Positions 6,479 through 13,959 of a stretch of DNA of 13,959 nt are shown piece by piece. The position numbers were made by a program, and so were the translations under genes. Positions within the stretch are counted from its first letter, which is position 1. Each line of letters opens with the position of its first letter. Below the pieces are notes generated by a model. It worked only from the letters and a program-made list of their open reading frames with translations, did no database searches and was not told where the DNA came from. Origin of the DNA: an uncultured Actinomycetes bacterium (GTDB lineage Bacteria > Actinomycetota > Thermoleophilia > Solirubrobacterales > 70-9); assembly GCA_937907435.1 (NCBI GenBank), contig CALCIA010000115.1, positions 1 to 13,959 of the forward strand, written 5' to 3'.

Positions 6479-7558
6479 GTGTCGAGGGCGCGCGGCGCGA
6501 TGGCGATCGGGGTGCTGGCCTTGGCCGGCGCCCTCTTCGCCGCCCCCGCGGCCGGGGCGGCGGCGAAGGTCCGCACCGTGCCGAAGAGCGGCGTGGTCAA
6601 GCTCGGCACCGTGCGCTGCGCGGCGAGCGAAGCCTGCGCTGTGAAGGCGCAGCCGAAGCGGATCGCGACCAAGGTCGCCGGCAAGAAGGTGAAGGCGCGC
6701 GTGGTCGCGCCGCCGTTCCTCGGCGCCGGTGGCAAGGCGACGGTCAAGCTGCGCTTCGGCAAGGGGGCGCTCGAACGCCTGGCGGGGCACTCGGCCACCT
6801 TCCGCGCGCGGGTGCTCGTGCGGGCGGAAGGTAAGACCTACTCGCGCGCCTTCAAGGTGAGGCTCAAGCGGCCCGCCGCGGCGCCGTCCAAGCCGAGCGC
6901 CGGTGGCGGCAACGGCGCCGGCGGCGAAGCGCCGCGCTCGGAACCTGTCAGCGGCGAACCCGCACCGCTCACCCGACCGCTCACCGCGAAGACCGTCGCG
7001 AACGTCAGCGTCAGGTGGTACCCGCGCGCCTCGTGGATCAACTACGTCGCGACCGGCGAAGGCACCGCCGCGTCCGGGGGCGCGTCGACCGTCAGCTCCA
7101 CGGTCGCCCCATGTCCCGCGCAGCCGGGCAGCAACGAAGGCGGTGGGGTGAGCTCGGGGCTGAGCCTGCCGTACGAGGTCGACTTCACCGGCGCCGAAAG
7201 CTGGTTCGACCCGGCGAGCGGCACGGCCGCCGTCAACGGGACCGGAAGCGTCAGCTTCCGCTTCAGGGCGCACGGGATCGACCTCACCGGCTCCGACCCG
7301 GAAGTCCAGATCAACGGCGCCTCCTCGCAGGCGGTCTTCCGCTTCAGCGGCGGCGAAGGCACCGCCTATCCGAACCAGCGCGTCGCCCTCCTCAGTCTCA
7401 ACGCGGGCGGGCAGCCGGTGCAGGAAGGCAGTACCTACACCTACAACCTGATGCGAGGGTCCCTCACGCCGAACGGGGAAAAGGTCTTCGCCGGCTTCTA
7501 CACGGCGCCGGGCAACAACGGGTTCGGCTGTGTCTCCGCCTCCTTCACTTTGCCGTGA
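6479..7558 (+). CDS. Secreted protein with C-terminal HtaA domain
   Basis: 359 aa; the GTG start directly follows the stop of the upstream gene (0-nt gap), with GGGAGG 6 nt before it, so the two are co-transcribed. A signal peptide ends about residue 28. Residues 30-132 form a basic domain with a cysteine pair (Cys47, Cys53), clearly similar to the C-terminal domain of the upstream protein (shared pattern: Cys pair, VAGKKVKARVVAPPFLGAGGK, VKV-type last strand). After a Gly/Pro linker, residues 173-359 are a divergent HtaA domain: RWYPRASWINYV (Tyr189), FRAHGIDL (His265) and VFAGFYTAPG (Tyr341). It has an insertion after the first motif, and Cys212 and Cys351 could form a disulfide. No wall anchor is seen. 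Likely a second heme carrier with reversed domain order. Confidence 0.75.
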   Translation: MSRARGAMAIGVLALAGALFAAPAAGAAAKVRTVPKSGVVKLGTVRCAASEACAVKAQPKRIATKVAGKKVKARVVAPPFLGAGGKATVKLRFGKGALERLAGHSATFRARVLVRAEGKTYSRAFKVRLKRPAAAPSKPSAGGGNGAGGEAPRSEPVSGEPAPLTRPLTAKTVANVSVRWYPRASWINYVATGEGTAASGGASTVSSTVAPCPAQPGSNEGGGVSSGLSLPYEVDFTGAESWFDPASGTAAVNGTGSVSFRFRAHGIDLTGSDPEVQINGASSQAVFRFSGGEGTAYPNQRVALLSLNAGGQPVQEGSTYTYNLMRGSLTPNGEKVFAGFYTAPGNNGFGCVSASFTLP

Positions 7559-7587
7559 GGGAGGCGGCCCGCCCGCGAATGAGGTGA

Positions 7588-7609
7588 CCGGCGGCTAGAG
7601 CCCCGCCGG
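7588..7609. terminator. Weak hairpin between converging genes
   Basis: CCGGCGG (7588-7594) can pair with CCGCCGG (7603-7609) around an 8-nt loop, overlapping the stop codon of the NlpC/P60 gene. It lies where the HtaA operon (plus) and the NlpC/P60 gene (minus) converge 36 nt apart. There is no T-run; a bidirectional terminator is possible but weakly supported. Confidence 0.3.
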
Positions 7610-8179
7610 GTGGCGCACCGCAAACTTCGGCAGGATGCTCGCTTCCGGGGCGGCCATCTTCCAGCGCGGGCCGCTGATGCCTTCGGGGTCGTTGCGGGTG
7701 TCGAAGCGGAGGCCGGCGACGACCATGAAGACGTGCTCGGCGTTGGCGTAGATGGTGATCCACCTGCCCGGGCCGGGGGAGCCGTAATGGGCGAGCTGGC
7801 CGCTCACCTGCGTGTAGCCGAGCAGATCGGCGCCGTGGAGCGCGTAGCTCACCGCGCCCGAGCAGTCGTACCCCTTGGCGATGAAGCTGGCGTGCCCGCC
7901 GCCCCATATATAGGGCCGGTCGTCGATTTCGTTGGCGGCGGCGATGACCCGCCTCACGACCGGCGGCGCGCCCCGCGGCGGCACCGCTTCCCCGTCGACC
8001 AGCGTCGCCCCGCAGTTCGCCGCCGTCCGCTGCGCGGCGCTCGGCGCCGGTTCGCACCCGGCGCCCCAGGGCACGTCCGGGGCCCAGGCTGGAGAGGAGT
8101 CCGCCGCGTCCGCGGCCGCGGGGAGGAAGAGCGCCACGCCGACCACCGCGGCGGCAAGAAGCGAAATGGTTCGCCGCAT
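7595..8179 (-). CDS. Secreted NlpC/P60-family cell-wall hydrolase
   Basis: 194 aa from the ATG at 8179, chosen because it directly opens a signal peptide (MRRTISLLAAAVVGVALFLP, cleavage near ADA-AD). A longer GTG start at 8254 would begin inside a palindrome and bury the signal peptide. The core has the NlpC/P60 layout: RPYIWGGGHASF then YDCSGAVSYALHGADLL, with catalytic Cys106, and a later EHVFMVVAGLRFDT strand giving His149. Members cut peptide bonds in peptidoglycan stems, usually D-Glu-DAP. There is no extra wall-binding domain; the N-terminal linker carries Cys42 and Cys56, which could pair. It converges with the HtaA operon; no functional link is implied. No clear ribosome-binding site or promoter was found. 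Confidence 0.8.
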   Translation of the reverse strand: MRRTISLLAAAVVGVALFLPAAADAADSSPAWAPDVPWGAGCEPAPSAAQRTAANCGATLVDGEAVPPRGAPPVVRRVIAAANEIDDRPYIWGGGHASFIAKGYDCSGAVSYALHGADLLGYTQVSGQLAHYGSPGPGRWITIYANAEHVFMVVAGLRFDTRNDPEGISGPRWKMAAPEASILPKFAVRHPAGL

Positions 8180-8243
8180 CAAGATGGCAGGAAGGGTAGG
8201 GCAGCCCGCCCGGTTCTGTGGCGTCTGCGGCCGGATGCACCGA

Positions 8244-8288
8244 CGAGTTCGCACTTCTCCGCGCTATCCGCGGAGAAGTGCGAACTCG
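8244..8288. terminator. Perfect 20-bp hairpin 3' of the GNAT gene
   Basis: CGAGTTCGCACTTCTCCGCG (8244-8263) pairs perfectly with 8269-8288 around a 5-nt CTATC loop. It lies 18 nt beyond the stop of the acetyltransferase gene and before the NlpC/P60 gene, both on the minus strand. No T-run follows on either strand, so a terminator is inferred from position and stability only; an operator or a REP-like element is also possible. Confidence 0.5.
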
Positions 8289-8306
8289 GGCCCCGAGGGC
8301 CGGGCC

Positions 8307-9137
8307 CTAACCGATCCCCCGCGGCCGGCGCCAGGTCGTGCTCCCGGCGATCTCCTCGAAGCCGAGGCGTTCGAGGTTCCTTGCCGCATCCGGGCTGGCG
8401 GACGGGGCATCACAGACCTCAGCCACGACGGTGTCGCAGCCCTCGGCCCTAGCGTCGACGAGGCGCCTGGTGATGAGGGCGGTCTGGCAGCCGTGGCCGC
8501 GCGCCTCGGGGAGGGTTGCGTCGAGGCCGATCAGCGCCACCTTGCCGAGCACCAGCATCGCGCCGCACGCCACCTCCTGGCCACCGAGGCTCGCCCGGTA
8601 GCAGTGCCATCCCTCGCGGGCCGGCAGTCCCAGGACGAGGATCGTCGCCAGGCTCGAGAGGCCGATGGCCTCGCCGAGGATGTGGCTCATCCCTTCGGTT
8701 TCGAGCGAGCCCAGTTTGGCGACCTCCACTGAGCTCGACCCGGGCGCCGCCGCCTGTGTCCCCGGATGGACGAAGCGGCGGACCAGTGGGCCGCGTTCGT
8801 AGCCGCGCGACTCGAGCCAGCTCTCCGCCGCTTTGGTGCCGGGACGGTCCTTGGCGACGGAGACGAAGTAGTCGACCTCGCGCGAGCGCACCCATTCGAC
8901 CGCCGCGGCCAGGTGGCCGTCCTCGGTCGCGCCGGGCTCCGCCGCGCCCTGCACGAGGTTCATCAGGATCGCGTCGGGCAGGTCGCCGAAGACCGTGGCC
9001 AGGATCGGGCCGAAGCGGCGATGCCGGACTTCCGCCTCCTCGACGGCGTCCTTTGGCGCGGATCGCCACAGATCTTCCCTGAACCGGAGCTCGGCTGCGG
9101 CGATCGCGGCTCCGTCGTGACTGCAGATGCCTCCCAC
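8307..9137 (-). CDS. GNAT-family N-acetyltransferase
   Basis: 276 aa; GTG start with a GGGGAAGGA ribosome-binding site about 6 nt upstream and a clear promoter just before it. The C-terminal half is a GNAT domain: beta-strand ALIGLDATLP, then the acetyl-CoA loop EARGHGCQTALITRRL (211-226; R/Q-x-x-G-x-G/A motif), and the late NLERLGFEEI motif (254-263). The N-terminal half (about 20-125) ends with AESWLESRGYERG, which resembles the tail of another GNAT unit lacking the CoA loop, so this may be a tandem GNAT with a degenerate first domain. It would transfer an acetyl group to a small molecule or protein amine; the substrate cannot be told. It appears to be a single-gene transcript. Confidence 0.78.
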   Translation of the reverse strand: MGGICSHDGAAIAAAELRFREDLWRSAPKDAVEEAEVRHRRFGPILATVFGDLPDAILMNLVQGAAEPGATEDGHLAAAVEWVRSREVDYFVSVAKDRPGTKAAESWLESRGYERGPLVRRFVHPGTQAAAPGSSSVEVAKLGSLETEGMSHILGEAIGLSSLATILVLGLPAREGWHCYRASLGGQEVACGAMLVLGKVALIGLDATLPEARGHGCQTALITRRLVDARAEGCDTVVAEVCDAPSASPDAARNLERLGFEEIAGSTTWRRPRGIG

Positions 9138-9160
9138 GGCGTCCTTCCCCTTTGGCCGTC

Positions 9161-9227
9161 GTCCACTATAGGAAGGAGAAACTTGCGCATCAAGACAGCT
9201 ATTGAGTAGTGGACGCGGGTAGTGGAC
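9161..9227 (-). promoter_or_regulatory. GNAT gene promoter with three GTCCACTA repeats
   Basis: On the minus strand TTGATG (9188-9193) and TATAGT (9165-9170) are separated by exactly 17 bp, a good sigma-70 type promoter. The start point would be near 9158, leaving a roughly 20-nt leader that holds the ribosome-binding site. The octamer TAGTGGAC occurs on the plus strand at 9207-9214 and 9220-9227 (13 bp apart), and its inverse GTCCACTA at 9161-9168 overlaps the -10. The arrangement looks like operator sites bracketing the promoter. Confidence 0.7.
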
Positions 9228-9238
9228 GTAAGCACGAG

Positions 9239-9264
9239 AAAGGGCGGCCCGGAGGCCGCCCTTT
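9239..9264 (-). terminator. Intrinsic terminator of the 9304-10077 gene
   Basis: AAAGGGCGGCC (9239-9249) pairs perfectly with GGCCGCCCTTT (9254-9264) over a 4-nt loop, 39 nt past the stop codon. In the minus-strand transcript the loop reads UCCG (a UNCG-type stable tetraloop) and the stem ends in UUUCUCGU. Strong hairpin, short U-tract. Confidence 0.75.
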
Positions 9265-9303
9265 CCGTCACAGCGCTCTCGTCGGAGAGCTTTGCCCTGA
9301 GGC

Positions 9304-10077
9304 TTACTTCTTCGGCGTGCAGGCGCGGATGATTTCCGTTTCCGCCTTGGTGCCGTCTTCGAACTTGCCGAGGACGTGGACTTTCAGCTTCCCGTCCGTG
9401 CAGGTCGAGCTGATCGGGTTGTGGCCCGCGGCCTTCCGTTTGATGTTCAGGTTGAACTTGACGATCGAGCCGCTGCCGCCGGTGATCTGCGGGATCTTCG
9501 CGACCGCGAGGGTGCCGAAGCGACCGTGCTTGTGCTTGGTGATGGTCACCGTGGTGACGATCGCGCCGGAGATCGGGTTCGAGAAGTAGGCGTGGATGAA
9601 CATCTTCGCCTTGCCGCCCTTTTCGCCGCCGTTGAACACGAGGATCTTCGAGTTCACGTTGATCGGCTTCTGTTCGGCGAAGGCCACCTGGGCGGTCGCC
9701 TGGCCGGAGCCGATCAGCGCCGACTTGCACGCCTTTTCGGCGGCCGTCGTGTCGGTCGCCTGGAGCTGGCCCGACTTGCAGGTCGGGATTCCCTTGAGGT
9801 GGACCTGGGCGTTCTTGTCGCCTTCCAGGATCACTTCGCGGACCGCCGGCGGGTGGGAGCCGTCGGCCTCTTTGACTTCGCCCGACGCCTTCAGTTCGAT
9901 CGGCGTCTGCTTCGTCTTCGACAGCGCCTTCGGGCTGAACCCGCCGTTTGCCGTCAGTTCCAGATTGCCGACTTTGACCGTGACGGGCTTTTCGCCTCCC
10001 GCCGCGGTCGCGATCCCGACCACCGAGACGGCGATCAGGGCCCCCAAGGCGAGGACTATCAGCACGTGTTTGCGCAT
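9304..10077 (-). CDS. Secreted protein of unknown function
   Basis: 257 aa. ATG is preceded by AAGGAGAG about 9 nt upstream. A signal peptide (MRKHVLIVLALGALIAVSVV) is cleaved near ATA-AGG; there is no lipobox, wall-sorting motif or second membrane segment. The mature part is rich in Lys, Thr and beta-strand patterns. Four cysteines could form two disulfides: one pair around CKSGQLQATDTTAAEKAC, another from SSTCTDG to the C-terminal ACTPKK. I do not recognise a named domain; the look is that of a family of small secreted proteins frequent in Solirubrobacterales, which is an impression only. It has its own terminator and an upstream spacer, so it is a single-gene unit. Confidence 0.7.
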   Translation of the reverse strand: MRKHVLIVLALGALIAVSVVGIATAAGGEKPVTVKVGNLELTANGGFSPKALSKTKQTPIELKASGEVKEADGSHPPAVREVILEGDKNAQVHLKGIPTCKSGQLQATDTTAAEKACKSALIGSGQATAQVAFAEQKPINVNSKILVFNGGEKGGKAKMFIHAYFSNPISGAIVTTVTITKHKHGRFGTLAVAKIPQITGGSGSIVKFNLNIKRKAAGHNPISSTCTDGKLKVHVLGKFEDGTKAETEIIRACTPKK

Positions 10078-10270
10078 ATCCGTATATCTCTCCTTTGCGG
10101 CCCGCCCATCGTGGGATGGCCGTCGAAAGCTTGCGTTAAACCGTGAAACGGTTCTTGGCGCGGGTCAACGTATACCACCCGTCCGCACTCCATAAACACG
10201 CCGGTGGGCCGGAAGGAGCGGTCCGACGCCCGCTCTCGGTACGCGAGCTATCCGTCGGGCGCGCTGGGGG
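10078..10270. promoter_or_regulatory. Intergenic region upstream of the secreted-protein gene
   Basis: 193 bp without a gene. It contains a perfect 6-bp palindrome AACCGT-GAA-ACGGTT (10139-10153), about 60 bp upstream of the 10077 start and possibly an operator. On the minus strand TATACG (10169-10174) with TTTATG 16 bp upstream, or a TTGACC at 10161-10168, are candidate promoter parts, none convincing. No clear terminator for the AAA/DUF4143 gene ending at 10271 was found. Confidence 0.35.
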
Positions 10271-11533
10271 TCAGGGACCGAGCGAGGTGATCGGGATCAC
10301 CCGCACGCCGTCCTCGCGGACGTAGCCGTAGCCACCGGCGACGATCACACCCAGGACGCCGGGCTCACCGCTCCGCTCGGTGTCGATTTCGGAGGCGAAC
10401 TTGAGCAGGCTCCTGGCGGCTTCGTCGATCGGCTTCTCGCCGCCGATCTTGACCTCGAACGCGCCCCAGCCGTCCGGGGAGACGACGACCGCGTCGACCT
10501 CGAGACCCTTGTTGTCCCGGAATTGTCGAACCTCGCCCCGTTGCGGCTGTGAGTAGATCCGCAGATCGCGGACGACCAGTGACTCGAAGAGGAAGCCGAG
10601 CAGGTTCAGGTCGCGCAGAAGGGCAGCAGGGTTTGCGCCGAGGGCGGCTGCCGCCAGCGAGGGGTCGACGAAGTGCCGCTTCGGTTCGGCGCGGAGACGT
10701 GAGCGCGAGCGGAGGTGGGGCTGCCAGGCCGGCTGGTCCTCGATGACGAAGAGGCGCTCGAGCGCCGACAGGTACTCCCCCACCGTGTGCCGTTTCAACG
10801 GCTCCTCGCCGCCGTCGGCGGAGTCCGCGGCGAGCGTGGTCAGCGCGACCTGGGTGGCCACGTTTCGGGCGAGGCTCTCCAGCAGCCGCCGTACCCGAGC
10901 CGGGTCGCGACGCACGCCGTCGACCTGGCTGATGTCCGTCCGGGAGATCTCGTCGAGGTAATCGGAGACGCTCCCGATCGCGTCCTCGACCGGCAGGTGC
11001 TGAAGGGCGGGCCAGCCGCCCCGGACGAGGGCCTCGGTCAGCTCCGCCAGCTCGATGCCGCGATCGGTGGACCTCACCTGGGCTCCGCCCAGGAGGTCCC
11101 GAAGAGAGATGGAGCCGTCACTCGTATCGGACTCGAACAGCGACATCGGCCGCATCCGGAGGCGGCTGATTCGGCCCGCCCCGGAGTGGCGCGTCGCGTC
11201 GTCCGCCGGGACCGCGGAGCCGGCGAGGATGAATTGGCCGGGCTCCCCACGTTCGTCGACCGCGCGGCGAACGTGGTTCCATACCCTCGGCTCGACCTGC
11301 CACTCGTCGATCAGTCGCGGTACATCGCCTTCCAGGATCAGGCCGGGGTCGATCGCGGCGGTGGCGCGGGCCCCCTCGTCGATATCCAGCAGGACTTCGC
11401 TTCCTGCCTGCCGTCGTGCGGTTTCCGTCTTGCCGCATGCCTTCGGGCCCTCGATGAGGACCGCCCCGCTCGTCTTCAGCCTTTTGGCGAGCTCCTGATC
11501 CGTTACGCGTGGGTCATAAGGCCGGTCTGGCAT
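10271..11533 (-). CDS. AAA ATPase with DUF4143 (PD-(D/E)XK-like) domain
   Basis: 420 aa from the ATG at 11533 (AAGG 8-9 nt upstream); longer starts run into the repeat array. The N-terminal AAA_14-type domain has Walker A GPKACGKTETA (29-39), Walker B PRLIDEWQ (72-79) and a sensor-like FILAGSA (101-107). The C-terminal DUF4143 part holds RDNKGLEVDAVV and GAFEVKIG (339-364), with the E-x-D...E-V-K layout of PD-(D/E)XK nucleases. This architecture is very common, usually in single copies near mobile or toxin-antitoxin genes, and its biological role is poorly known; nuclease activity is not generally shown. It lies 3' of purA on the same strand, but the spacer is filled by a four-copy direct repeat, so it may be separately controlled. 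Confidence 0.85.
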   Translation of the reverse strand: MPDRPYDPRVTDQELAKRLKTSGAVLIEGPKACGKTETARRQAGSEVLLDIDEGARATAAIDPGLILEGDVPRLIDEWQVEPRVWNHVRRAVDERGEPGQFILAGSAVPADDATRHSGAGRISRLRMRPMSLFESDTSDGSISLRDLLGGAQVRSTDRGIELAELTEALVRGGWPALQHLPVEDAIGSVSDYLDEISRTDISQVDGVRRDPARVRRLLESLARNVATQVALTTLAADSADGGEEPLKRHTVGEYLSALERLFVIEDQPAWQPHLRSRSRLRAEPKRHFVDPSLAAAALGANPAALLRDLNLLGFLFESLVVRDLRIYSQPQRGEVRQFRDNKGLEVDAVVVSPDGWGAFEVKIGGEKPIDEAARSLLKFASEIDTERSGEPGVLGVIVAGGYGYVREDGVRVIPITSLGP

Positions 11534-11550
11534 TGGTTCGACCTTAGCCA

Positions 11551-11634
11551 ACGGCCACATTGCAAGTATTCCAGCGGCCACATTGCAAGGTTTTCAACGG
11601 CCACATTGCAAGGCCTCCGACGGCCACATTGCAA
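11551..11634. repeat. Four iteron-like direct repeats, exact 23-bp period
   Basis: The 14-mer CGGCCACATTGCAA recurs without change, ending at 11565, 11588, 11611 and 11634, separated by three unrelated 9-bp spacers (GTATTCCAG, GGTTTTCAA, GGCCTCCGA). The array fills the gap between purA and the AAA/DUF4143 gene and ends 17 bp before that gene's ATG. The period is not a multiple of three, so it is not coding. It resembles a multi-site binding array for a protein, perhaps autoregulatory; it is too short and irregular for CRISPR. Confidence 0.85.
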
Positions 11635-11660
11635 TCCGGGCCGGATGGGCGATCGGCGGA

Positions 11661-13013
<1,353 letters not shown>

Positions 13014-13063
13014 GTGGCCGGATTCTGACGGTTCCGGGCGTCGGGTGCGGTGCAGCACGGTGT

Positions 13064-13076
13064 TACACTCGCCCCG
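13064..13076 (+). promoter_or_regulatory. Probable leaderless promoter of the antitoxin gene
   Basis: TACACT (13064-13069) fits TANNNT and is followed by six bases and then the GTG start codon, placing the expected transcription start on the G of the start codon. No ribosome-binding site precedes it. This is the standard layout for leaderless mRNAs in actinobacteria. The -35 region is weak. Confidence 0.6.
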
Positions 13077-13366
13077 TGCCGACCACCAGGCCCCGTCACA
13101 CGATCACCGAGACGCCGTCGGTCAAGGCTGCGTTGGACAAGTTGCGCGCAAAGCTGGGGAGGTCGGAGAGGATCGACTTCGCCGAGCTGGTCACGCTCGG
13201 GGCGCAGGTCAAGACGCGCCGACTGGCCGATCAAAGCGAGGAGGCAAGACGGGCGCGCCGCGAGATGATCGACTGGATCCTGAGCGGCAACGGCCCCAAG
13301 GTCGACGTCGAGGCCGCGGACGAGGTCAAGCACCTCGGTCTGATCGCTCGCTACGACGACGAGTAG
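13076..13366 (+). CDS. vapB: VapB-like antitoxin of a PIN toxin
   Basis: 96 aa, highly charged, starting with GTG. It begins PTTRPRHTITETPSVKAALDKLRAKLG, a short basic strand and helix such as those of small DNA-binding antitoxins, then an acidic/basic helical region and a charged C-terminus (LIARYDDE) likely to bind the toxin. It ends 2 nt before the PIN toxin start, the usual antitoxin-toxin order. The assignment comes mostly from size, charge and the toxin gene behind it; the N-terminal fold is not clearly one named class. Expected to neutralise the toxin and repress its own promoter. It diverges from purA. Confidence 0.75.
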   Translation: MPTTRPRHTITETPSVKAALDKLRAKLGRSERIDFAELVTLGAQVKTRRLADQSEEARRARREMIDWILSGNGPKVDVEAADEVKHLGLIARYDDE

Positions 13367-13368
13367 TC

Positions 13369-13788
13369 GTGCTCCTGATCGACAACTCGGTGTGGTCGCG
13401 GCTCCTCTCGGGCGGGGTGCCGCGGGTCCGTCTCAACGCGGTGGTCGAAAAGCTCGACGCGGGGGAAATCGCCACCTGCCTGCCATTTCTGCTCGAGGCT
13501 GGCTACTCGGCGCAGTCCGCGGCAGACCACGAGCAGAGCATCGATCGACTTGGCACCTTGCCGTCGGTATCCATCGACGCCGACATCGAGGCAACCGCAC
13601 GCAAAGCGCAGCGTGAGTTGGCCCGGGCCGGTCACCATCGCCTCTCGCCGATCGATCTGATCATCGCCGCCTGCGCCCACGAGGCCGGGGCCGGTGTCCT
13701 TCACTACGACCGCGACTACGACGTGATTGCCGAGCTGACCAGCCTCCGCTTCGAGAGCGTCTGGGTCGCCCCCGCGGGCTCGCTCTAG
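13369..13788 (+). CDS. vapC: PIN-domain ribonuclease toxin (VapC-like)
   Basis: 139 aa; the GTG start lies 2 nt after the antitoxin stop with no separate ribosome-binding site, so translation is coupled. PIN-domain metal ligands are visible: the first Asp in VLLIDNSVWSRLL (Asp5), Glu in FLLEAGYSA, Asp in the SPIDLIIAACA motif and Asp in LHYDRDYDVIAE. These four acidic residues bind Mg/Mn in VapC enzymes, which cut specific tRNAs, rRNA or mRNA. Length fits VapC. The target cannot be read from sequence. Behind it lies the second copy of the hairpin repeat. Confidence 0.88.
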   Translation: MLLIDNSVWSRLLSGGVPRVRLNAVVEKLDAGEIATCLPFLLEAGYSAQSAADHEQSIDRLGTLPSVSIDADIEATARKAQRELARAGHHRLSPIDLIIAACAHEAGAGVLHYDRDYDVIAELTSLRFESVWVAPAGSL

Positions 13789-13810
13789 GTGATTGCGCCC
13801 TATGCAGGTC

Positions 13811-13959
13811 TTGGGGGCCCGCAAGCTGTCGCCCGGAAGGTCCAGGCCCCGCAAGCTGGCGCCCGGATAACGGACGCGCCCCTCTCGCCACGGCCCGGGC
13901 AGGCTGTGGCCGTGGCGAGAGGGGCGGGTGTGCGGAAGGTGTGGAGGGTCGTGCACGGG
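13811..13959 (+). repeat. Dispersed 3'-end repeat, copy 2 (hairpin plus two 30-bp units)
   Basis: This is the inverted counterpart of 76-292: 13872-13959 matches 163-76 with one mismatch, and two units with GCAAGCT cores (13821 and 13851, 30 bp apart) replace the four units of copy 1. It is cut by the window end, so its full length is unknown. It begins about 23 nt after the PIN toxin stop and has the same orientation relative to the upstream gene as copy 1. Confidence 0.85.
13877..13926. terminator. 19-bp-stem hairpin 3' of the toxin-antitoxin operon
   Basis: Arms 13877-13895 and 13908-13926 pair perfectly around a 12-nt loop that is the reverse complement of the loop at 128-139. It may end or protect the vapBC transcript. 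No T-run follows. Confidence 0.5.

Noticed and set aside
5405..7273. A 622-codon minus-strand open frame across the HtaA genes
   Set aside because: Low-complexity Arg/Gly/His translation opposite two genes with signal peptides, ribosome-binding sites and recognisable domains.
8180..8254. Longer NlpC/P60 protein starting at GTG 8254
   Set aside because: The start would lie within the palindrome and place 25 residues before a good signal peptide that begins at 8179.
11551..11634. CRISPR array
   Set aside because: Repeats are 14 bp and spacers 9 bp, far below CRISPR sizes, and there are no cas genes.

Overview
The window is uniformly GC-rich, with dense gene packing, many GTG/TTG starts, 1-4 nt stop/start overlaps and a probable leaderless transcript. 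Together with the style of its secreted proteins this points to a monoderm actinobacterium, most likely class Thermoleophilia (Solirubrobacterales-like). That placement is inference; there is no rRNA or other strong taxonomic marker apart from purA.

Layout. 1-319 holds no gene but contains a repeat: a 19-bp-stem hairpin plus four 31-bp tandem units. From 5250 down to 320, on the minus strand, runs a tightly coupled six-gene operon: substrate-binding protein (hmuT-like), FecCD-type permease (hmuU-like), ATPase (hmuV-like), a membrane-anchored PKD protein with a Pro/Lys-rich stalk, a MotA/TolQ/ExbB channel protein and a DUF2149 ExbD-like protein. Divergent from it (5408-7558, plus) are two adjoining genes for secreted HtaA-domain proteins. 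The 158-bp divergent region carries three TTAGG-N4-CCTAA palindromes resembling DtxR/IdeR iron boxes. The whole reads as an iron-controlled heme-uptake locus, with an added proton-channel (ExbB/ExbD-like) module whose role in a cell without an outer membrane is unexplained.

Downstream on the minus strand are single genes: a secreted NlpC/P60 endopeptidase (7595-8179), a GNAT acetyltransferase with a clear sigma-70 promoter (8307-9137), a secreted protein of unknown function (9304-10077), an AAA ATPase with a DUF4143 domain preceded by four iteron-like repeats at exact 23-bp spacing (10271-11533), and adenylosuccinate synthetase purA (11661-13013). Divergent from purA is a VapBC-type toxin-antitoxin pair (13076-13788), whose antitoxin mRNA is probably leaderless.

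The window ends with a second, inverted copy of the repeat found at its start. Both copies lie just 3' of an operon and in the same orientation relative to the upstream genes, which suggests a dispersed 3'-end element rather than the ends of a mobile unit.
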